From Corallochytrium limacisporum (lineage: Eukaryota; Opisthokonta): DNA of 45,289 bases. The notes beneath the pieces were generated by a model. It was given only the letters and a program-made list of their open reading frames with translations. It did no database searches and was not told the DNA's origin. Both the position numbers and the translations under genes were made by a program. This document shows, piece by piece, positions 38,812 to 45,289 of this stretch; within the stretch, counting starts at the first letter, position 1; each line of letters starts with the position of its first letter. The DNA lies in assembly GCA_002811645.1 (NCBI GenBank), contig PDIP01000036.1, forward strand, positions 25,781 through 71,069. The letters are read 5' to 3'.

Positions 38812-38909
38812 ATGCCATACCCAAGTTCTTGCCATAGTCTAGCATTTCAATACAAACACATACATCTATTTTCAAAGCGGCTATATGTTTTCGGCCGTTC
38901 CTAGTATTT

Positions 38910-41900
38910 TCAGTCGTCATCGGGAGTGCTCTTGGCGGCCAAGGATTGCACGTACTCGCGAGCACGCTGTTTCACATGATCCTGTTGTGCACTAGTACCA
39001 TGCTTCTTCTCAAAGTCGAGCCATTTTTTGAAGACAAACTTCATCTTCTTGGTGCTCAACTTGAGCTGCGTGGTCATGCGCTCAAGAAGGCGGCGTCCAC
39101 CCACGGTATTGGCAGCCTTGATCTCTTGATCCACGTAGACATTCCAGATGTCGAGACGTTTGGGATGTGTGTCCACAATTCCCTCGAAGATGGTGCGACC
39201 ACGTTCGGCATCGCCGAATTTGAATTCAAGTTGACCGTACTTTGAAATGCAGAATACATGCTTACGCTGTGGTAGGGCCTTCAGAGCGCGCTGGAATACC
39301 TCACGACCGTCTTGCGGGTTGCCATCCTTGAACAGCATTGTGACATACTCAAGCCAGCACTTCTTGGACTGGCGGAACTTCTTGCACACGGCTTCAAAAG
39401 CCTCGACGGCACCATCACTGTCATCTGCAGCGCGATGGATACGTGCCCGCTGAAGCATGACGTGCTTGGGGTTATTGGCTAGCATGGCACGCTTCAAGAG
39501 GGCGTCAAGATCTGTTTTCGACTTTCCGTAGCTAATTTCAATATTGATCAGAGAGCACCAGACTTTGAATTTCTCATCCGTCTCGCGGAAGTTGATTGTA
39601 TCAAGAGCACGCTCGCCAATCTCTCGGGCGCCGTCAATGTTGCCCATGGAGATGTGGAAAGCCATGTACTGAACCCAAGCATAACTGGAATTTGGCTCGG
39701 CCAAAACAAGCTTTTCAAAGTCTTCGACAGACGCCAACTCAGCCTCTCCGGACGCAAGGGCCTGCTCCCTGGCATCAACAGCATTCAGAGCCTGTTCACG
39801 TTTCCGTCGCTTAGCACTGCGACTCTGCTTGGATTTCACAGCATCGTTATCGTCCTCGTCGTCCTGATTGTCCTCTGCGTCGTCGTCGTCGTCGTCGTTA
39901 TCGCCCCAGGAGAATCCATTAGCACCCAGACCGGCCCTTTGCGCTGTCCGCTTTCCAAGGATTCCAAGGCTGGCATCATCGTCGTCGTCATCATCGTCAT
40001 CATCGGCACCATGTTCCTCCTCGCTGTCTTCCATCTCATCAGAATCTTGGTCCACCTCGTCCTCAATGTCCTTGCTCTCTTCGTCGTCCTCCTCGTCCTC
40101 ACTCGCCTGACGAGAAACATTGGCTGACTTCCAAATTCCATCCTCCAACTCTTCAATGTTCGTCTGACCGGGAATTTCTGCGTCATCAATCATGTCACGC
40201 TCAATATCCGCGTCAACGTCCATGCCATTATCATCCTCATCGTCCGTGTCGTGTTCATCATCCTTGAATGCTGATGGTTTCAGGGTGATGCCGATGCGTC
40301 GTTTTTCAAGGTCTAGGTCAATGATTTTACCCTTGACATAGTCTCCAATGCTAAAGTGCTCGCTGGCGTCCTTGACGAATTCGTCAGCGATATGTTTAAC
40401 ATGACAGAGGGCACTCAACCTGGTGTGCTCCAGATTGACGAAAACTCCAAACGAGGCCAGCTTACGCACGTGCCCGCGGACGATGTCACCGACCTTAAAG
40501 TCAGTAATCTCCTTCTTGGCCTGCTCGAAGCCCTTCTCTAACGCGCTCTTGCGCAAACTGAGAGCCACGCGTCGCTTTTCGGTGTCTACGGACAACACAC
40601 GACACTTGACCATCTGTCCCTTTGCGAAATGATCTTTCCAGTCTGTCAAGAATTGATCACTGAGCTGCGCAATGCGACAACGTCCAACCAGATCGCGCGT
40701 CAAAGCAATGAACAGGCCCTTGTCATTCATGTTCGTGACGTATCCCTTCACAATCGCATTCTCATCAGGAACAATACTGTGATTAGAACGATAATCGTTC
40801 TTGTTCTTTTTGCCAGATTCAACTACAGACTCCCGCAGAATGACATCAATACGATTCTCCTTCCATGCAACATTATCAATGTAGGCTCGTACAAACGTGC
40901 CTTCGGGGAAATGAGAGAGTGGAACAGCCTGTAAGTTGTCAGAAAGGTCAGTAATGTGACAAGATCCGAGTACATTGGATGCTAGCTTGACAAGGAGAGA
41001 TGCCTGGCTGGAGTGTTTCATTACCTCTGCGTTTACAACTGTGCCCTCCTTGAAAATAGAAGGAACAAACTTTTTCACGCCAGAGTTGCCCATCTTCTGC
41101 TCCTTCAAGGGACCCTGGAGACTGAAATCTACATGCAAGTTTGACGAGGACGCATGTTTGTGCAGACACCAAACACGGACTACCTTTCCAACAGAAAGGA
41201 AACGGTTTAAGCGCTTCAATTGAGCAGTGGTGGTCCGAGGACCAGCTGCATCGATTGCCTGCAAACGACCACGAACATCAGGGCTAACGACAACCCACGC
41301 AAAGGAATCGTGGACCTCTTGAACAACACCCAGGAAGTCTTTTCCTTCTTTCAGGTCGTCGGTGTGAACTGGCTTCCTCTTCGTGGTTGTCTTCAGAGAG
41401 AGCTCTAGGCCAAAGCGACGGCCACGTGATGCCTGACTGATGGGCAAGAACCTGTGTGTCTTAGTATCGTGCAATCCCAACACTCTTGCCTTCAAGAATT
41501 GTCCTGGCTTGAAGTAGACGGAGAGGTCGATGACATCGTTCTCAGCTGCCTTCAAGACCTTTTCCTCGAGTGCTTCAGTGATGTGAACACGACCTCTGAC
41601 ATTTGCACTAACTTCCACATTCAACTGCATGGCGTTCATGTTAATTATGCGAACATTGATTATATCGTTGACATTCACATCATCGACGCTTGAGACAGCA
41701 TTTCCGGGTGTAGCATCCACGTCTTGTCCAGTGGACTGGATTTCCTGCATAACAATGAAGGAGCATTCACCAATCTCAAGAATGTCTGCAACCTTACACA
41801 TGGTCTCCTGGCCGATTTGGAAATGGGATTGATATCCGTGATCTTGGCATGCCGTGGAAATCATGTATGCAATACAGTTGAGACCATTGACGAAGACTAC

Positions 41901-44858
41901 CGCATAGCTCTCCTTGGCCAGCAAGACAGTGCAAGCCTGGGGCGATGCCTTCTTTTGCAGTTGCCCGGCCTTTCTAAGTAGAGCATTCCTGCCCCTAGGA
42001 CCACTTGCGCACTTCTCAACAACATCAGGCCTGCAGGTCACGTTGATTAAATCAGCATGAATGTCAGCATCCAGCGTCACAGCACGCATGGTCTTACCGA
42101 CCTTGGCTCCCGAGGCCGAAAGGTTCTGACGCACTGCCAACAGTGAAAGTTCTTCACTTTCAGGGCCTTCAAGGTCCAATAGTGTAGCGCCAAGCTTCTC
42201 CATGCCAGTGATCTTCGTGTCGAGCATGACACTTGGTTCATAGCGACCCAAAAGTTGGCCATATGACTCGGGGTGCGTGCTCGCCGCAAGTCTTCGCTTC
42301 TCTTCCAGAACAATTTCCAGATGATCGCCAATGTCCCTATCCACCATCTGTGATGCCTGCAAAGTAACCTTTATCTGCTGGCGCTCCTTGTTAATTTCCA
42401 GTACCTTCGCATGGACACTCTGCCCAAGGGAGAGCTCTGAACGGATGTCAGACACAAACTTATCAGCCACATGCTCCTTTCGAAGGAATCCAATGAGACC
42501 GAATGGGAATGAAATAAGTGCCGATGAGTCATTGAGAATCTTCTTCACGTATCCCGGGACTAATGCACCTTGCTCAACAGCTTCGAATGTGGTAGGCACC
42601 GCCTCGCCGACGACGGAGGTCACCAAACTACCTTTGATGCTGCCCTCAATTTGCCTATTGCTTGCCTCAATGATCAGGACGTTTTCGATTCTGGTCTGTG
42701 GAACTGAACCTAACATCTTCAAAATGTAAGGAGCAAGACTTGTGGCATCACTCACATGAGACTTGAAAATTTTGATGACGGTAGTGGTTGGCTCCCCGCT
42801 TTCCTCATCCACAAGGTGACAGATCAGGCCATCCGGCATTGTTCTTTGAGTCACGACGGTCACTAGGTCTCCACTCTTGACCGGTACGCCTGCTTCGTTG
42901 CCACTGCCAGCCACACCAATGTCCGTATCCTTTCGCATGCTGGCTTTCAGCTCACCTGACTTCCGATCAATGTTGGTGATAACGCACGTGACAACTTCAC
43001 CGACCCGATGTATCTCGGACAGGTTGCGATCTTCACCCATTTCATTGCGAGCCATAGGAATTTCATTTCGGGGAACTAAGGCAAATGCCTTATCCAGAAA
43101 ACTCACGATGACTCCGTAGTGCCTAATGGATGTGATCACACCATTCGTGGTCATTCCCTCTTTGGCCTCAGATGCGTCAGAGATCAACTTGTTCTGTGCT
43201 TTCACCAGCGACCTCTTCATTGTCAGGATGAGCTTCTTACTTTCGGCATCGACTTGGAGCACACGACAGCGCACGCTGTCACCCAGCCTGGCTGCATTTG
43301 CAATTTTCTTGGGGATATAGTCGGCAACATGCAGGACTGGAACAAACCCACGCACGTTCTTTGATATCTTCACTACTGCGCCCGCATCGCTGACACTTTC
43401 GATTGTTCCATTGAGCAACTGACCTACCTCTGCCTCGTGCAGATTCAACATGGTCTCCTCAAGCAGGTCACTTTGCGTCGAGGCAAAGGCCACTGAGTCT
43501 ATAAGATCGTGTCCAATGATTCGCGCTTCAATATCGCCCCCAGTTTTCAGTCCCAACAGTGAAGATTTCGACCCATCACCCGATTTCGACATAGGGACGA
43601 AGACACGCGTCATGGTCAGCTTGCCCTTGCTTTCAATCGAGTTGCCGTTCAGGAAGAATCCCTTAGTCTTGACAATTCTTCCGACCTTCGCCTGAATCTT
43701 TGTACCGACATCCTTCAGCACTCTTGCTGACATGCTTGACCCCTCTTCAGAAGGTGGGATGACTCCGATTTTCTTGTTGATGTGATCAACCCAGTGCACC
43801 TGTACATTAAAGATCTCTCCAACGTCGTAAATGTCTGTGAGTTCTTGGTCACCATTTATCCACTCCACGGGTAGGTGGTAGTAGTCTATGGTAGCCTCGA
43901 AGATGCCGTACACACTGCCTTTCAATCCAGCATCTAATATCTGTGTCACAGTGAACTCTGCTATCTGGCCAGGGAATACAGTTTGGATGGTCTGAGGGTT
44001 ATCCTCCGGGATGTTCAGAACTTCGTCTTCATCAGTAAAGATCTTTTGAGCGAACGCCAGCTGAAGCAAACGGCCCTTGGCCTGTACCTTAGAAACAGAA
44101 AAGTGAAACGCCTGGCCTTCAACAAGCAATCGGTCTTTCACTGCCTCGTTGGACAGGAAACCGGTAGTATTCCCCATGGAGAGGTCCACCATCCAACCAT
44201 GGTCTTCATGACTTGCAAGTACGCCCGCGACCTGCATGTGAGGTGCAAACTGAGTCTCGTATTCCTCATATCCCTTGTTCGCTGTATGCGGATCAGCACT
44301 GAGGAATACCTGACGAGCTTTGGTTTTTTGATTCAAGGTCACTTCCTTCACTGTGCACAATATGCGATCACCAGCCGCGTATGCTCGCTCTAGCAGTCTT
44401 CCAAGGTCATCTCGGTTTCTCTGTAAGCGACCCTTCAATTCACGACTAATATCATTGCCTCGGAGGACGGCCGGAGTGCCTCCCGCAAGAGTTACATGAA
44501 CTTCACTGTTCTTTACCTTTGAAACAACTGCTGAAAAGACCATGCCTCCTCTGATCTGCTGTGCGACGATTGGCTGCACGATACCGGGCTTCGCCACCGG
44601 TGACTTATTTTTGCTTCTCTGAATGACCCTAGACGTCTTGCGTTTCATTCTCACAGCAGCCTGGCCCAGATTCATCAAGTCCGCGTCCCCAGTCAATGCT
44701 TCATGGCCACCAGCTTCTAATGCTGCTGCTCGACGACCTTCTTCAAGTGCCTCTGCGCGCTCCTTCGGTGTAAGCATGGAACCACCACCACGCGGGAAGT
44801 CTCGTGCATTCTGCTTCAAGGAGCGAAGCTGCTCCAACATGTCTGAAGTCGCAGCCAT
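38910..44858 (-). CDS. RRP5: rRNA biogenesis protein RRP5 (PDCD11)
   Basis: The 1982-aa nucleolar protein is slightly longer than yeast Rrp5 (1729) and human PDCD11 (1871). It is needed for early pre-rRNA cleavages for both subunits. The FPRGG motif (21-25) is typical of the N-terminus. Tandem S1 RNA-binding domains fill about 110-1520; I count roughly 13, for example GMVFSAVVSKVKNSEVHVTL, GQLLNGTIESVSDAGAVVKI, VGDIVRGHVRKLASFGVFVN. An acidic stretch (about 1530-1670, including poly-Asp encoded by GAC/GAT repeats) leads to HAT/TPR helices (about 1700-1970: AWVQYMAFHISMGNIDGARE, WCSLINIEISYGK). It is intronless. Start ATG 44858 has the context AGAAACATGGC, identical to that of MDN1. Confidence 0.96.
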   Translation of the reverse strand: MAATSDMLEQLRSLKQNARDFPRGGGSMLTPKERAEALEEGRRAAALEAGGHEALTGDADLMNLGQAAVRMKRKTSRVIQRSKNKSPVAKPGIVQPIVAQQIRGGMVFSAVVSKVKNSEVHVTLAGGTPAVLRGNDISRELKGRLQRNRDDLGRLLERAYAAGDRILCTVKEVTLNQKTKARQVFLSADPHTANKGYEEYETQFAPHMQVAGVLASHEDHGWMVDLSMGNTTGFLSNEAVKDRLLVEGQAFHFSVSKVQAKGRLLQLAFAQKIFTDEDEVLNIPEDNPQTIQTVFPGQIAEFTVTQILDAGLKGSVYGIFEATIDYYHLPVEWINGDQELTDIYDVGEIFNVQVHWVDHINKKIGVIPPSEEGSSMSARVLKDVGTKIQAKVGRIVKTKGFFLNGNSIESKGKLTMTRVFVPMSKSGDGSKSSLLGLKTGGDIEARIIGHDLIDSVAFASTQSDLLEETMLNLHEAEVGQLLNGTIESVSDAGAVVKISKNVRGFVPVLHVADYIPKKIANAARLGDSVRCRVLQVDAESKKLILTMKRSLVKAQNKLISDASEAKEGMTTNGVITSIRHYGVIVSFLDKAFALVPRNEIPMARNEMGEDRNLSEIHRVGEVVTCVITNIDRKSGELKASMRKDTDIGVAGSGNEAGVPVKSGDLVTVVTQRTMPDGLICHLVDEESGEPTTTVIKIFKSHVSDATSLAPYILKMLGSVPQTRIENVLIIEASNRQIEGSIKGSLVTSVVGEAVPTTFEAVEQGALVPGYVKKILNDSSALISFPFGLIGFLRKEHVADKFVSDIRSELSLGQSVHAKVLEINKERQQIKVTLQASQMVDRDIGDHLEIVLEEKRRLAASTHPESYGQLLGRYEPSVMLDTKITGMEKLGATLLDLEGPESEELSLLAVRQNLSASGAKVGKTMRAVTLDADIHADLINVTCRPDVVEKCASGPRGRNALLRKAGQLQKKASPQACTVLLAKESYAVVFVNGLNCIAYMISTACQDHGYQSHFQIGQETMCKVADILEIGECSFIVMQEIQSTGQDVDATPGNAVSSVDDVNVNDIINVRIINMNAMQLNVEVSANVRGRVHITEALEEKVLKAAENDVIDLSVYFKPGQFLKARVLGLHDTKTHRFLPISQASRGRRFGLELSLKTTTKRKPVHTDDLKEGKDFLGVVQEVHDSFAWVVVSPDVRGRLQAIDAAGPRTTTAQLKRLNRFLSVGKVVRVWCLHKHASSSNLHVDFSLQGPLKEQKMGNSGVKKFVPSIFKEGTVVNAEVMKHSSQASLLVKLASNVLGSCHITDLSDNLQAVPLSHFPEGTFVRAYIDNVAWKENRIDVILRESVVESGKKNKNDYRSNHSIVPDENAIVKGYVTNMNDKGLFIALTRDLVGRCRIAQLSDQFLTDWKDHFAKGQMVKCRVLSVDTEKRRVALSLRKSALEKGFEQAKKEITDFKVGDIVRGHVRKLASFGVFVNLEHTRLSALCHVKHIADEFVKDASEHFSIGDYVKGKIIDLDLEKRRIGITLKPSAFKDDEHDTDDEDDNGMDVDADIERDMIDDAEIPGQTNIEELEDGIWKSANVSRQASEDEEDDEESKDIEDEVDQDSDEMEDSEEEHGADDDDDDDDDDASLGILGKRTAQRAGLGANGFSWGDNDDDDDDAEDNQDDEDDNDAVKSKQSRSAKRRKREQALNAVDAREQALASGEAELASVEDFEKLVLAEPNSSYAWVQYMAFHISMGNIDGAREIGERALDTINFRETDEKFKVWCSLINIEISYGKSKTDLDALLKRAMLANNPKHVMLQRARIHRAADDSDGAVEAFEAVCKKFRQSKKCWLEYVTMLFKDGNPQDGREVFQRALKALPQRKHVFCISKYGQLEFKFGDAERGRTIFEGIVDTHPKRLDIWNVYVDQEIKAANTVGGRRLLERMTTQLKLSTKKMKFVFKKWLDFEKKHGTSAQQDHVKQRAREYVQSLAAKSTPDDD

Positions 44859-45289
44859 GTTTCTCTCTCTATGACAGTGTGACTACTCTATATATGGATA
44901 CATACGCCACGCCACATGTGCTACATATTCTCTAGATTTATCCGTGCCGTACCAATGCAAAGGTCTGGCGTTACTATCAATCCTTACCTCCATGTCGCAA
45001 CTACGATGCTCTCGATCTTGAAGTACCTTGGTTCCAGAGGTATCAAAAGCGGATATGCATGCATGAGGATCAATGAAGAATGCTCCTCTGCACAAAAGTC
45101 GAAAGCAAATAGTCATCGCGGATTACACGGCCCTGCATACACGCGCACCTACAAGCACGTAGCACTAAGCCCCCCACCCGCGTGAGACCCGCCATTTGGA
45201 GCACAGCGAGGGCCTCTGCCGGGCGCCTGGAACGTGCCGTTATCAGAAGGGTGAGTGTGGTGTACTACCTGCCTCCACCACCACCCCCC
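44859..45289. promoter_or_regulatory. RRP5 upstream region and possible leader of an off-window gene
   Basis: A TATATAT (44889-44895) and a CACATGTG E-box (44913-44920) lie 31 and 55 bases upstream of the RRP5 start. Near the right edge CCGCCATTT (45189-45197) is followed by AGAAGG|GTGAGT at 45245-45256. This resembles the predicted leader-intron donor of the coiled-coil gene (AGATGG|GTGAGT) and may end a first exon of a plus-strand gene beyond the window. Confidence 0.4.

Overview
The window is nuclear DNA from an intron-poor, compact eukaryote. All recognisable genes are eukaryotic (midasin, RRP5, SNF8, WDR5, SWI5, an ANKRD49-like protein, inositol-phosphate synthase). Almost all coding sequence is uninterrupted, including a 14.6-kb midasin frame. 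There are no operons, Shine-Dalgarno sites or CRISPR arrays. The animal-like WDR5 and the ANKRD49-like protein suggest a unicellular opisthokont, such as a holozoan protist (a corallochytrean or similar) or an early-branching fungus. This placement is inferred by eye and not tested by phylogeny.

Layout: 1-2546 is gene-free and rich in microsatellites. From 2.5 to 25.5 kb genes strictly alternate in strand: HisRS(-), acetylpolyamine-amidohydrolase-like deacetylase(+), SWI5(-), ANKRD49-like(+), SNF8(-), WDR5(+), MDN1(-), coiled-coil protein(+). Divergent gaps are 344-877 bp and act as presumptive shared promoters; tail-to-tail gaps are 60-301 bp. A 6.2-kb gene-poor block follows (28.6-34.8 kb), with homopolymer G/C runs, dinucleotide repeats and a 95-base assembly gap. 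Then come inositol-3-phosphate synthase(+), an unrecognised 507-aa protein(+) and RRP5(-).

Functional themes: MDN1 and RRP5 both serve ribosome biogenesis (60S remodelling and early pre-rRNA processing) and share an identical 11-base start-codon context. SNF8 is ESCRT-II, WDR5 is a chromatin scaffold, SWI5 acts in recombination, and the HisRS is bacterial-type with a probable mitochondrial presequence. The two unrecognised proteins carry CDK-type S/T-P-x-K/R sites and E2F-like motifs upstream, so both may be cell-cycle genes. The most notable regulatory signal is three TTCAYRTG cores within about 190 bp upstream of the inositol-phosphate synthase gene, matching the inositol-responsive element known from yeast INO1. 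No wholly new multi-gene system is evident; the novelty lies in the two unknown proteins, promoter grammar and a probable leader intron with an upstream ORF.
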